Positions 34,926-46,089 of a DNA stretch of 64,000 nucleotides are shown here, one piece after another; position 1 is the first letter of the stretch; every line of letters begins with the position of its first letter. The notes under the pieces were generated by a model. The model was not told the DNA's origin, did no database searches, and worked only from the letters and a program-made list of their open reading frames with translations. This DNA comes from Galeruca laticollis (lineage: Eukaryota > Arthropoda > Insecta > Coleoptera > Chrysomelidae). The position numbers and the translations under genes were made by a program. The DNA lies in contig OY998181.1 of assembly GCA_963921935.1 (NCBI GenBank), forward strand, positions 115,650,957 through 115,714,956, given 5' to 3'.

Positions 34926-35365
34926 ATGAATCACCCTCTGTATATTGGAATCTCAAAAACGGATCATACTAAAATAATGAAATTATACGAAGGTTTTAAT
35001 TGCTTACAGCTAATGAGTAAAATAAATAGATCGTACATTTTGAAGGATTGAATTGAAAAATACAGGGTGATTCTGAAAAATGAAGATTTCTTTAATTGTT
35101 GTTGCATCAAAAACGAATTAGACGTGAGTATCAACCTGTATTTCATAAAAAGTATTGTTATCTAGGTATTTGTTCATTACTCCATAATCAATATTATTAA
35201 CAAATTCCTTAATATACAGGGTGTAATTTTTTTTAAGAAACGCCTTTCTGTGGATGAATTAGCAATCACCCTGTAAACATATAATGTGAAATGGGTTTAT
35301 ATGTCAAAACAGTAAACACTATGTAACTTTATTTTGGACCATTTTTCATTCCATACCAGAATCTC
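34926..35365 (-). repeat. Third, internal inverted copy of the terminal repeat
   Basis: Reverse complement of about 33,985-34,440 with more divergence than the two outer copies show to each other. It includes TACAGGGTGATT and AATCACCCTGTA. With the left repeat it forms an inner inverted pair of ~450-bp arms around a ~500-bp spacer. Confidence 0.8.
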
Positions 35366-35477
35366 TTAATTTTGTACTATTCCAAACAAGAGTGTGCTGT
35401 GAAAACAAATGAAGTGCGTTAGAAATGTCATCCTCATTGTCAATTTAATATTAATTGTTGTGTTGAGATATTATAAT

Positions 35478-38241
35478 ATGGCTTTTGTAAATAGGATGCA
35501 GTGTTGCGTTTGTGACCACTTTTATTTTCCAAGACAAACTGTTCGTTTAATTCGCGATGATAACCAAGATTTTCTTCAAATTGCCGGTAACAGAAGGTAA
35601 GCAAATGGATTTTCTGTCATCGATATTTTTGACAACACACGGATATGTACTAATTGTAATATTTCTATAGCAAATGAACTGAGAAATATAGAAAATAATA
35701 ATAATTACCTACGGTTAAATGTTTTATCAGCTGCTACAAGCCGCTCCTGCATAATATGTGAATTAAGAGTAAAATAAACCTTCAACGAGTATCTTTAAAG
35801 TATAGAGTTGACATTTTTGTTGCGTGTAACATATATGTACCCGATTTTTTAAGAATTTGTAGTCATCATTTGGATGATCGTCGTTTTTTATTGCCCCATT
35901 TACAAGAGGATTTGAATTTTATAAATAAACCTTACACAATGACAAATAAACGGTTTTAAAGTTTAAAACTAACTTTTCCGCATCTGTGGCCCTGAACAAT
36001 ATTCTATCATAAAATTGGTACTTGTATACACTTCGGGGGATATATCGTGCTAACAACCTGAAAATTTTCCAAAAATGAAAAAAATTTGGTACTTCAAGTA
36101 CCATAGCACCCGTTGTACTGGCTTTAGTGTGCTGAATATCAATAGGATTCGTCTTTGAGATGCTCTGAATAATATAGAATCTTAAAATTGGTCACTTGTA
36201 TATACTCCAGAGGCTGTATCGTGCTAACAAACTGAAACCGCTCCAAAAATGACAAAAATATCGTACTTAAAGTACTGTAGCACCCGTTGTATTGGCTCTG
36301 GTGAGCTAAAAATCAATAGGGTTTATCAGTGAGATGTCCTGAATAATATTCAATCATGAAATTGGTGACTTGATCTCCTGAGGCTGTATCGTGCTAACAA
36401 ACTGAAATTTCTCATAAAATGTCGTCCTTCAAGTACCAAAGCACCCGTTGTTCTGGCTCTGGTGAGCTGAAAATAAATTGGGTTCATCGGTGACATGTAC
36501 TTAACAATATTCCATTATAAAATTGGTGACTTATTGCAGTTCGGAGGCTGTATCGTGCTAACAAGACATGGAAGGAAAAGTGGCCGACGACAACGACGAC
36601 GCCATACACACAGGATCTTTTTCTAAAAATCGCTTTCTCGTGTTATTGACGGAAAACGTGAAAATAACTCAAACATTTTTTTCAAAATTCTTACTTTTTT
36701 TGTGGTAAACCAATACTTTTCTCGCATATTAGATAGGTTGGGCGGAAAAGTAATATGTTTATGTTTTTAGTGACGAGAAGTTCAAATCCCTAACCTCGCT
36801 TCCCAGAAATAATTTTTTGGAGTTGTATGAATTTTGTGACTCGATTGAGCATGGTGGAAATATGAGAAATATTAATAAAAAATATTTATTGACCTTCATA
36901 ATTAAACTAAGACATAGTGTTTCAGATGATTTTTTGAAAATAATTTTCAACTACGGTTCCAGGCAAACTACTAGCAGAATAATTTTTATTGTAAGAACTT
37001 CCTTGCAACATACATTTGTACCAAACCACATAGAGTTCGATTCAATTACAAGGGAGGATTATATCAACAACCATGTATCTCCATAAATTAATTATTTTAA
37101 CAATCCTACTCCTGATATTCCTAAAGCTATAGCATATAAAAATTGCACCTATAATGAAATAGAAAAAAGCAGCAATTTCCGGACACTGCGACAGTCTTAT
37201 TGCTTAAACAAAAAGAAACATTTACTGATACCTGAAATTATATGTGCTGTTGACGGATATATTTTAGCTATTAATGGACCATATTCTTCTGATTCAAAGA
37301 ACAATTATGCATCTTTTTTGGATTATGGATTCGCAAACGACTTCAACGGAATGCGAACTTTGTTCTCTGAAGGTGACGTGGTGATATTAGATAGGGGATA
37401 CAGGTTAGAAGAACTAGGACTACACTTTCATATTCCACCATTTTTATCTAGAAATCGACCTTAGTTAAAACCGTTCGAAGCGAATACGGCTCGTTTAATA
37501 ACAATTACGCGCTGGATAGTAGAGGCCAGAAATGGACATTTAAAATCCATTTTTAATTTTTTTTCTGGACGAATTAGCGTAACTCACGCAGCAAAACTAC
37601 GGGAGTTTTATTCTATTGCGGGCGCCTTACTTAATAAATTCCATCCTTTAATAGCAATACCTGGAACAGTGGAGTTAGCAAATCAAATGTTAACTAATTC
37701 TGAAGATGTAAATATTGTTCAGGCGCGAGTAGAACAAGAAAATCTTGAAGGACGACACGGTCAATGGACTCGATTAGATCACAGGCATGTACCAATATTT
37801 CCACATTTATCACAAGAATATTTAAAAAAATTAACCGGTCCAATTCATGTTCATCTTGCCAGTTCTTATATCCAGGATAAATTACAAAGAGAGGAAGATT
37901 ATATTTTACAGATCGATGAACACTTGGAAGAACCGAACTTTTTAAGATTCCGGCTGTATTCTAGATTTAGAAATAATACTAAACATATGCTGTGGGTAGT
38001 TTATAGAGATCCTGATGATGACGATGAAGAGCAATTAATCTTGGGATATTTCTTTACTTGCAGGTCAGGAACTAGAACTCTAGGAACATGTGCTCATGTA
38101 GCAAGTGTTATATGGTTCCTTGGTTTTTCCAGGCATCGAGAACATGTTAAGTTTCCATCAATCAAACGATTAAATTATATGGATAATGCACATGACAGCA
38201 TTCTACCTAAAAATATTGAAATGGGTGCAGATATTTTATAA
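35478..38241 (+). pseudogene. DDE_4-type transposase with C-terminal SWIM-like zinc finger, decayed
   Basis: The N-terminus (35,478 on) carries cysteine pairs: MQCCVCDHF, RICTNCNISI and SCIICELRVK, followed in shifted frames by YVPDFLRICSHHLDD. A satellite array (35,985-36,564) then separates it from the rest. From ~36,765 the protein reads EKFKSLTSLP, YLLTFIIKLRHSVSDDFLKI, FVPNHIEFDSITREDYINNH and SSNFRTLRQSYC. The catalytic part has VVILDRGYR (Asp) and ITRWIVEARNGHLKSIF (Glu), but the usual VDGTY block reads YKNCTY, so the first catalytic Asp is lost. The last exon-like frame (37,669-38,241) ends in FFTCRSGTRTLGTCAHVASV, a C-x-C...C-x-H SWIM-type finger. Stops at ~37,084 and ~37,462 confirm decay. 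The family is repeated in many invertebrates. Confidence 0.8.
35985..36564. repeat. Tandem array of a ~164-174-bp satellite
   Basis: The landmark TATCGTGCTAACAA occurs at 36,043, 36,217, 36,387 and 36,551, that is every 174, 170 and 164 bp. Between landmarks, GTACTTCAAGTACC-type palindromes and CACCCGTTGTACTGGCTCTGG also recur. About three and a half units are present. The array interrupts the transposase between its zinc-binding N-terminus and the catalytic region. Confidence 0.9.
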
Positions 38242-38415
38242 AAAAAGTATTTACCATTAACTAAAATAATGCTTTTAGAAGATACCAAATCCATAACAAA
38301 CTACTGTACACATTAAAAGCATTGAATACATATTTTTATCCACTTGCATTTATGTTTCTTCCTATTTAACCGATAGATACTAGCTCCATGGCCGATAGTA
38401 AACTACGATTTTTGT

Positions 38416-38989
38416 ACTCACAAATGGAAATTATTATACATGAATAGAATGTCTGATATTTAATATGGTTCATTATATACATATATTGGAATCTCAAAAA
38501 CGCCTCATACTAAAATTATGAAATCATATGAAGTTATTAATTGCTTAACGCTCATTACAAAAATAAATAGATCGTACATTTTGACAGATCGAATTCTGAA
38601 AAGGGAATATTTCTTCAATTATTGCTGCATCACAAACGAATTAGATATCTCTATCACCCTGTATTCCATAAAAACTATTGTTCTCTAGTTATTAAATGCA
38701 TAATCAATATTAATATCAAATTCCCTAATGAATGAATGAATGAATGAATGAATGAATTAACAATCACCCTGTATACATATAATGTAGAATGGGTTTATAT
38801 AATGTCAGAACAGTAAACAATATGTAAGTTTTTATTTTTGACCATGTTTTCATTCCATATCACATTCTCCCAGAATTTCAAAAACTCCGCCTGATGTAAC
38901 TGAGAACCACCCTGTATATGTTTATATTTTGAGCTATTTATGTGTAAGTTTGGGTTAGACTAGGACATATTAATGCTACAACTAAAAAT
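38416..38989 (-). repeat. Right terminal inverted repeat, inner part
   Basis: Reverse complement of the inner and middle parts of the left repeat, including CACCCTGTATA near 38,766 and 38,911. It stops where the Penelope insertion begins. Confidence 0.85.
38729..38757. repeat. (AATG)n microsatellite
   Basis: About seven AATG units replace the unique sequence found at this point of the left terminal repeat. Confidence 0.9.
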
Positions 38990-39001
38990 GCTTATTTTTT
39001 A
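38990..39001 (+). other. Target-site duplication, left copy (12 bp)
   Basis: GCTTATTTTTTA at 38,990-39,001 is repeated at 46,090-46,101 on the far side of the palindromic Penelope insertion. The uninterrupted left terminal repeat has one copy of this sequence (reverse complement, with a single difference). Confidence 0.85.
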
Positions 39002-39101
39002 GAAATGCCTGTGGATATGGTGTACACACTAGATGTAAATTGAGTTAATGAAAACGACGAATACTCAGTGTGTATTAGTTTATTACTTTCCAGCTAAGCG
39101 C

Positions 39102-39125
39102 TTTCGGCTATTAAGCCATTATCAA
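39102..39125 (-). ncRNA. Hammerhead-like core of Penelope family C, left arm
   Basis: Minus strand: TTGATAA, T, GGCT, loop TAAT, AGCC, GAAA, then GCGCTTAGC. Stem II is perfect but CTGANGA is weakened to TTGATAA and no NUH follows. Mirror image of 46,005-46,028. Confidence 0.4.
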
Positions 39126-39921
39126 AGCCGTCCTATGAAAAATTACAAAGCTTGTGAAATTTTGAAAAAACAATTTAAAAAAGGTTGAACTTACGTCATT
39201 TAAAAAAGTAGTTGTCAAAGCCATCAAGTTGATTAAAAACAATACTCAAGATAGAATCATCGTTATGATTGAGTCATTGGAATAAAAACATTAAAATACC
39301 CTATTGGAAGGGTGTACAATTATAATTCACATGATGTAAATTCACTCAAAATTAAAAAACTGAATGAAAACAGATGACAAGTTTGACATTAGAATTACGG
39401 TGGCTAATAAGCCAGCGCGCCGTAAAAACAAGTGCATGACAATACAACATATTTACACGACGAACAGTGAATCAAAAGCATGATTGAAAAGATGAAAAAA
39501 TTTCTATAGTGGACTGAAAATTGTAGGGAACCCCGAGTATTACATTTACTTTTAAATTTGAAAATGAAGTTAAAGATGTGAATAAAGCAAAAAATTGAAA
39601 AACTCTATTCAAATTCAATTCCCAACATTCATCCAATTTAGATGAATAGCAAAATCCCCCTCAACCCTCAGCTGCATACTGAAACTGAATTAAGAGGTTG
39701 GATCCATTCCTCAGCCAGTCAGGAACAAGCGTAGTAACCTAAACGTGCGAAATGCTAGATAACATAAATCAAATATTTAGTTGTAAATGCATCCATGGAG
39801 GAGCTTATATAATCTATTGACTAAGGTGGAAGAAATACGCTGGCAAGGCGAACCCAACAACCGACGGTCTCACATATGAATTAGATGTAATGGCATAGTG
39901 ATTGTGACCTAATGGCCCAAA

Positions 39922-40493
39922 CTATGTCCCATACATAGCCCGACGTCAAGAACACAATGTGATTATGAATTTAAGTCAATTGTTACAAACCTAGACCCAT
40001 ACTAGGCATGTACAAGAAGAGAAGAAATCATAGGAGTATGTTAAGAGTGGAAGGGGTAGGACAGAATGTGATAAGAGCTGCAAGATAAAGAAGCTGATGA
40101 ACCCAACTATGACCCATACATACCTAGGTTAAACGGGAACAATGAGGTTAAGAAATTTTGGTAAGTATGACAAACCTAGATCCATACTAGGCATGTACAG
40201 GAAGAAACGGGGTGGGGTGTAAGGAGAAGACAGAGAAGGCGTGTAGTTATAACAAACCTAGATCCATACTAGGCATGCATGGAAGAGAAGAAACAAAGTT
40301 TATAAAGAGAAGAAAGGATAGCAGCCATGCCATGGCTGTGACAAACCTAGATCCATACTAAGACCGTCAAGAACCAGGCATGCGCAAAATAATAAGAAAA
40401 TAAGGGAAAGTGAAAAGGAGGATGATTTGCTCAAGTTATTACGTAGCTTATATGCTTAACCAAAGTATGACCCATACATAGCCTGGTGTCTAA
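39922..40493 (-). repeat. Array of seven hairpins in the 3' region, left arm
   Basis: Mirror image of the array at 44,649-45,208; examples lie at 39,922-39,938 and 39,990-40,006. In the hairpin at ~40,107 one stem base differs from the right arm (CATAC instead of CATAG). The intervening DNA is purine-rich on the plus strand. Confidence 0.8.
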
Positions 40494-40595
40494 AAATGTG
40501 AGAAGTGAATAAGGTTGAGCAAACTTAAAATAGAAGAAAGAAGAAATAGAGGTAAAGAATTAATAGAAGATAGGAAAGACTCTTTCATTCGCCTT

Positions 40596-42764
40596 TTACG
40601 AATCAGTAGAGTGCTGGGCGAAATATTCTTGGACCGGATCGCCACGGTGAGAATGTAAGTCGAACGCCGTAGAGGACCACAAGGTCTTGAACAGAGGTTG
40701 AAATTTACAATTAAGATGTACCTGTGTGTTGAGGCGGTTTTCTGAGTTAACATTCATTTCTCTGAGTATTTCTAGATCCTCAAGCAAGTCCATCTTTCTA
40801 AAGTTGTTCCTGGGAATGTTATGTAAAATTTTTGAGTTACGTGATGGAGAAAAGTTATGGTTATTGAACTTAATGTGGAAGCCGAAATTCGATGAAGTGG
40901 GTTTATTAAGATGTTCCTTAATTCTAGTACCTAAAGAACGAGTAGTCCTACCCACATAAGTAGATGGACAGGAATCACAAGTTAATTTGTAGATACCACT
41001 TCTATTGAGTTGATCAATAGGATCTTTGTTCTTAGAGAAAATTGTGGAAATGGAACATTTAGATTTAAAGGAGATTTTAACATCTTCAAGATTGTTGGTA
41101 ATAATCTTTGAAATTTCATCTGAAACTACACCACAATAAGTCAACGCACGATACTGAGTTTGAACGTTGTTGTGAACCTCAGGATAGGCCAAATTTCTTC
41201 TCAACCTCCTTGTTGTCTTAGAGACCATACTATCAACAATTAGAGGAGAATAACCATTGTTAAATGCCAACTGTTTCAAGATATTAAGTTCTACGTTGAA
41301 ATTATGTTGAGAAAGAGGAACCCTAAGTAACCTATATACATAACAAGATATGGCGGACATTCTATGTTGAATGGGGTGGTTAGAGTGTATTGGAATAAGA
41401 TGATCAGTCTGTGTGGGTTTTCTGTATATGGAAAATTCAATTTCAAAATCTTCCCTTGATAAGGTCAAATCCAAAAAATTTATTGATCCATTGTTTTCAA
41501 TTTCCAAAGTAAACTGTATGGAAGGGTGTATATCGTTAAGTTTACTGAGGATACTATATGCATCCTCCACATCCCCATTAATAAAAGCTAAAACGTCATC
41601 AACATATCTGAACCATTTAATAACTTTACTAAAATGTGAATTATTATTGAAGATAACCGTTGACTCCAGGTGATCAAGGAACAAATCCGCTAACAATGGT
41701 GAGAGTGGATTACTCATGGCTAATCCATCTGGTTGTCTGTATACTCTGTCATTAAAGGAAAAAAAGTCCTGTGATAGACAAAATTTAAGTAAAGCTATAA
41801 CGTGAGATGTTGTAACTGAGTCAATGTTCTTAGATTGGAGTAAGTTGTTAACGATAGGGATTGTCTCCATTTTGGGAACGTTGGTAAAGAGATTAGAAAC
41901 ATCAAAAGAAACCATTAAAAAATTAGACTGGAAGTTACAATCTTTAATTCTATCAGATAAGTCCAAGGTGTTCTTAACAGTGTACACTGGTTTATAATTT
42001 AGAGTTGTAGAAAGGAAGTTATTGACAAATTTAGATAGAAGTTCCAAAGGTGTGTTGGAAAAGCTAACCACTGGTCTCATTGGAGAGTTCTCTTTATGTA
42101 TCTTAGGAAGTCCATAAAGTCTAGGTATGTAAGGGTTAGTAGGAGTGAGATGTCTAGTATTGATGCCATGTGCGGAGAAGAAAGTCTTATGTTCATTCAA
42201 TATGTCTTTTAACTCAATTGTTAATCTTTTAGTGGGATTATTATTTATGATTAAGAAGTTATTATTTTGTAGAAAATCTTCAGTTTTATTTATGTAATCA
42301 CATCTGTACATTATGATTAAACAATTACCTTTATCAGCTTTTGTAAAAATTAAACTATTAGCTTTCACCTTGCCAGCAATACCCCTTACCAACCTTTGTT
42401 GTTTAAAGAATTTTGACTTCAACTTAGCCTTGTTCTTATGAAATTTAGTGAAGTTTCTTTGTAAAGATTAATAGCAGCTACTCTTTATGTTATTTTTAAT
42501 ATTATCATCTAGATTCAAACTTTCCAGTAACACATCTACATCGATAGCGAGTTCTTCTAAAACTCTAGAATTTAAATTATTTAAAGTAGAAAATTTGAGG
42601 CCATTATTCAAAAACTCAGTCTCCTCATTATTGAATGTAGTATTTGTAAGGTTAATAATGCGGTCATGAAATTTGAAGTCAGAAAACTTACCTGAGTTCG
42701 AAGACGTCTGCCCATGACTAGCTGGAGACAAGACCCTATCCCTAATAAGCTGTTGAAGCTTCAC
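40596..42764 (-). pseudogene. Penelope-like reverse transcriptase with GIY-YIG endonuclease, family C, left copy
   Basis: A single frame from the 5'-truncated start near 42,764 to the stop at 40,596, broken only by a TAA at 42,468-42,470. N-terminal part: FSDFKFHDRIINLTNTTF, homologous to family B. Reverse transcriptase: SLIFTKADKGNCLIIM, FLMVSFDVSNLFTNVPKMET, DGLAMSNPLSPLLADLFLDH (usual Gly replaced by Ser), KWFRYVDDVLAF with an intact catalytic DD, INFLDLTLS and SIYRKPTQTDHLIP. Endonuclease: SGIYKLTCDSCPSTYVGRTT with GIY and YVG, then RIKEHLN and NHNFSPSRNSKI. The enzyme would make the element's cDNA and nick the target. It is the best preserved Penelope copy in the window. Confidence 0.93.
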
Positions 42765-44534
42765 AAAGCTAATAGTTTAATTTTTACAAAAGCTGATAAA
42801 GGTAATTGTTTAATCATAATGTACAGATGTGATTACATAAATAAAACTGAAGATTTTCTACAAAATAATAACTTCTTAATCATGAATAATAATCCCACTA
42901 AAAGATTAACAATTGAGTTAAAAGACATATTGAATGAACATAAGACTTTCTTCTCCGCACATGGCATCAATACTAGACATCTCACTCCTACTAACCCTCA
43001 CATACCTAGACTTTATGGACTTCCTAAGATACATAAAGAGAACTCTCCAATGAGACCAGTGGTTAGCTTTTCCAACACACCTTTGGAACTTCTATCTAAA
43101 TTTGTCAATAACTTCCTTTCTACAAGTCTAAATTATAAACCAGTGTACACTGTTAAGAACACCTTGGACTTATCTGATAGAATTAAAGATTGTAACTTCC
43201 AGTCTAATTTTTTAATGGTTTCTTTTGATGTTTCTAATCTCTTTACCAACGTTCCCAAAATGGAGACAATCCCTATCGTTAACAACTTACTCCAATCTAA
43301 GAACATTGACCCAGTTACAACATCTCACGTTATAGCTCTACTTAAATTTTGTCTATCACAGGACTTTTTTTCCTTTAATGACAGAGTATACAGACAACCA
43401 GATGGATTAGCCATGGGTAATCCACTCTCACCATTGTTAGCGGATTTGTTCCTTGATCACCTGGAGTCAACGGTTATCTTCAATAATAATTCACATTTTA
43501 GTAAAGTTATTAAATGGTTCAGATATGTTGATGACGTTTTAGCTTTTATTAATGGGGATGTGGAGGATGCACATAGTATCCTCAGTAAACTTAACGATAT
43601 ACACCCTTCCATACAGTTTACTTTGGAAATTGAAAACAATGGATCAATAAATTTTTTGGATTTGACCTTATCAAGGAAATATTTTGAAATTGAATTTTCC
43701 ATATACAGAAAACCCACACAGACTGATCATCTTATTCCAATACACTCTAACCACCCCATTCAACATAGAATGTCCGCCATATCTTGTTATGTATATAGGT
43801 TACTTAGGGTTCCTCTTTCTCAACATAATTTCAACGTAGAACTTAATATATTGAAACAGTTGGCATTTAACAATGGTTATTCTCCTCTAATTGTTGATAG
43901 TATGGTCTCTAAGACAACAAGGAGGTTGAGAAGAAATTTGGCCTATCCTGAGGTTCACAACAACGTTCAAACTCAGTATCGTGCGTTGACTTAGTGTGGT
44001 GTAGTTTCAGATGAAATTTCAAAGATTATTACCAACAATCTTGAAGATGTTAAAATCTCCTTTAAATCTAAATGTTCCATTTCCACAATTTTCTCTAAGA
44101 ACAAAGATCCTATTGATAAACTCAATAGAAGTGGTATCTACAAATTAACTTGTGATTCCTGTCCATCTACTTATGTGGGTAGGACTACTCGTTCTTTAGG
44201 TACTAGAATTAAGGAACATCTTAATAAACCCACTTCATCGAATTTCGGCTTCCACATTAAGTTCAATAACCATAACTTTTCTCCATCACGTAACTCAAAA
44301 ATCTTACATAACATTCCCAGGAACAACTTTAGAAAGATGGACTTGCTTGAGGATCTAGAAATACTCAGAGAAATGAATGTTAACTCAGAAAACTGCCTCA
44401 ACACACAGGTACATCTTAATTGTAAATTTCAACCTCTGTTCAAGACCTTGTGGTCCTCTACGGCGTTCGACTTACATTCTCACCGTGGCGATCCGGTCCA
44501 AGAATATTTCGCCCAGCACTCTACTGAATCGTAA
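42714..44534 (+). pseudogene. Penelope-like reverse transcriptase with GIY-YIG endonuclease, family C, right copy
   Basis: The mirror-image copy. Homology to the left copy starts at 42,766 (KANSLIFTKADKGN); the 17 codons before it are antisense to the left copy. One TAG at 43,992-43,994 (RALT*CGVVSDE, where the left copy has Tyr) is the only break; the frame then runs on through SGIYKLTCDSCPSTYVGRTT to the TAA ending at 44,534. It keeps LAMGNPLSP and YVDDVLAF. The first ~130 residues of the reverse transcriptase region are missing because of 5' truncation. Confidence 0.93.
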
Positions 44535-44648
44535 AAGGCGAACGAAAGAGTCTTTCCTATCTTCTATTAATTCTTTACCTCTATTTCTTCTTTCTTCTAT
44601 TTTAAGTTTGCTCAACCTTATTCACCTCTCACATTTCTAGACACCAGG

Positions 44649-45208
44649 CTATGTATGGGTCATAGTTTGGTTAAGCATATAAGCTACGTAATAACTTGAG
44701 CAAATCATCTTCCTTTTCACTTTCCCTTATTTTCTTATTATTTTGCGCATGCCTGGTTCTTGACGGTCTTAGTATGGATCTAGGTTTGTCACAGCCATGG
44801 CATGGCTGCTGTCCTTTCTTCTCTTTATAAACTTTGTTTCTTCTCTTCTATGCATGCCTAGTATGGATCTAGGTTTGTTATAACTACACGCCTCCTCTGT
44901 CTTCTCCTTACACCCCACCCCGTTTCTTCCTGTACATGCCTAGTATGGATCTAGGTTTATCATACTTACCAAAATTTCTTAACCTCATTGTTCCCGTTCA
45001 ACCTAGCTATGTATGGGTCATAGTTGGGTTCATCAACTTCTTTATCTTGCAGCTCTTATCACATTCTGTCCTACCCCTTCCACTCTTAACATACTCCTAT
45101 GATTTCTTCTCTTCTTGTACATGCCTAGTATGGGTCTAGGTTTGTAACAATTGACTTAAATTCATAATCACATTGTGTTCTTGACGTCGGGCTATGTATG
45201 GGACATAG
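44649..45208 (+). repeat. Array of seven hairpins with constant loop and varying stems, right arm
   Basis: Seven 17-nt hairpins lie at 44,649-44,665, 44,768-44,784, 44,857-44,873, 44,939-44,955, 45,007-45,023, 45,124-45,140 and 45,192-45,208. Each has a 7-nt loop TATGGAT, TATGGGT or TATGGGA. Stems are of two kinds: CCTAG/CTAGG (one copy CTTAG/CTAGG, a G-U pair in RNA) and CTATG/CATAG. Stem bases change on both sides together while the loop stays fixed. The DNA between hairpins is strongly pyrimidine-rich on this, the sense, strand. They lie within the 3' untranslated region, so an RNA role is likely. Confidence 0.88.
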
Positions 45209-46004
45209 TTTGGGCCATTAGGTCACAATCACTATGCCATTACATCTAATTCATATGTGAGACCGTCGGTTGTTGGGTTCGCCTTGCCAGCGTATTTCTT
45301 CCACCTTAGTCAATAGATTATATAAGCTCCTCCATGGATGCATTTACAACTAAATATTTGATTTATGTTATCTAGCATTTCGCACGTTTAGGTTACTACG
45401 CTTGTTCCTGACTGGCTGGGGAATGGACCCAACCTCTTACTTCAGTTTCAGTATGCAGCTGAGGGTTGAGGGGGATTTTGCTATTCATCTAAATTGGATG
45501 AATGTTGGGAATTGAATTTGAATAGAGTTTTTCAATTTTTTGCTTTATTCACATCTTTAACTTCATTTTCAAATTTAAAAATAAATGTAATACTCGGGGT
45601 TCCCTACAATTTTCAGTTCACTATAGAAATTTTTTCATCTTTTCAATCATGCTTTTGATTCACTGTTCGTCGTGTAAATATGTTGTATTGTCATGCACTT
45701 GTTTTTACGGCGCGCTGGCTTATTAGCCACCGTAATTCTAATGTCAAACTTGTCATCTGTTTTCATTCAGTTTTTTAATTTTGAGTGAATTTACATCATG
45801 TGAATTATAATTTTACACCCTTCCAATAGGGTATTTTAATGTTTTTATTCCAATGACTCAATCATAACGATGATTCTATCTTGAGTATTGTTTTTAATCA
45901 ACTTGATGGCTTTGACAACTACTTTTTTAAATGACGTAAGTTCAACCTTTTTTAAATTGTTTTTTCAAAATTTCACAAGCTTTGTAATTTTTCATAGGAC
46001 GGCT

Positions 46005-46028
46005 TTGATAATGGCTTAATAGCCGAAA
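46005..46028 (+). ncRNA. Hammerhead-like core of Penelope family C, right arm
   Basis: TTGATAA, T, GGCT, TAAT, AGCC, GAAA followed by GCGCTTAGCTGG. Stem II differs completely from family B yet stays paired, and the CGAAAGCGCTT that follows is shared with family B. No NUH cleavage site can be read. Confidence 0.45.
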
Positions 46029-46089
46029 GCGCTTAGCTGGAAAGTAATAAACTAATACACACTGAGTATTCGTCGTTTTCATTCACTCA

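Larger units (their letters stand above)
39002..46089. mobile_element. Penelope-like element, family C, head-to-head palindromic pair
   Basis: The 7.1-kb insertion is a near-perfect inverted repeat: arms 39,04x-42,365 and 42,766-46,08x (about 3.3 kb each) around a 400-bp single-copy centre. Each arm has reverse transcriptase, GIY-YIG endonuclease, a hairpin-rich 3' region and a hammerhead-like end. The centre is the 5' coding part of the left copy only. The two encoded proteins differ at roughly a dozen of ~585 positions, so the pair is young or has been homogenised. A 12-bp target duplication flanks the whole insertion, which shows that the pair entered as a unit or that one copy was extended in place. 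Confidence 0.92.

Noticed and set aside
35985..36564. Spaced repeats considered as a CRISPR array
   Set aside because: Units of ~170 bp are tandem without unique spacers; the sequence is eukaryotic.
36770..36810. GTTCAAATCCCTAACCTCG as a tRNA T-arm
   Set aside because: No acceptor, D or anticodon arms can be formed around it; it lies within transposase coding sequence.
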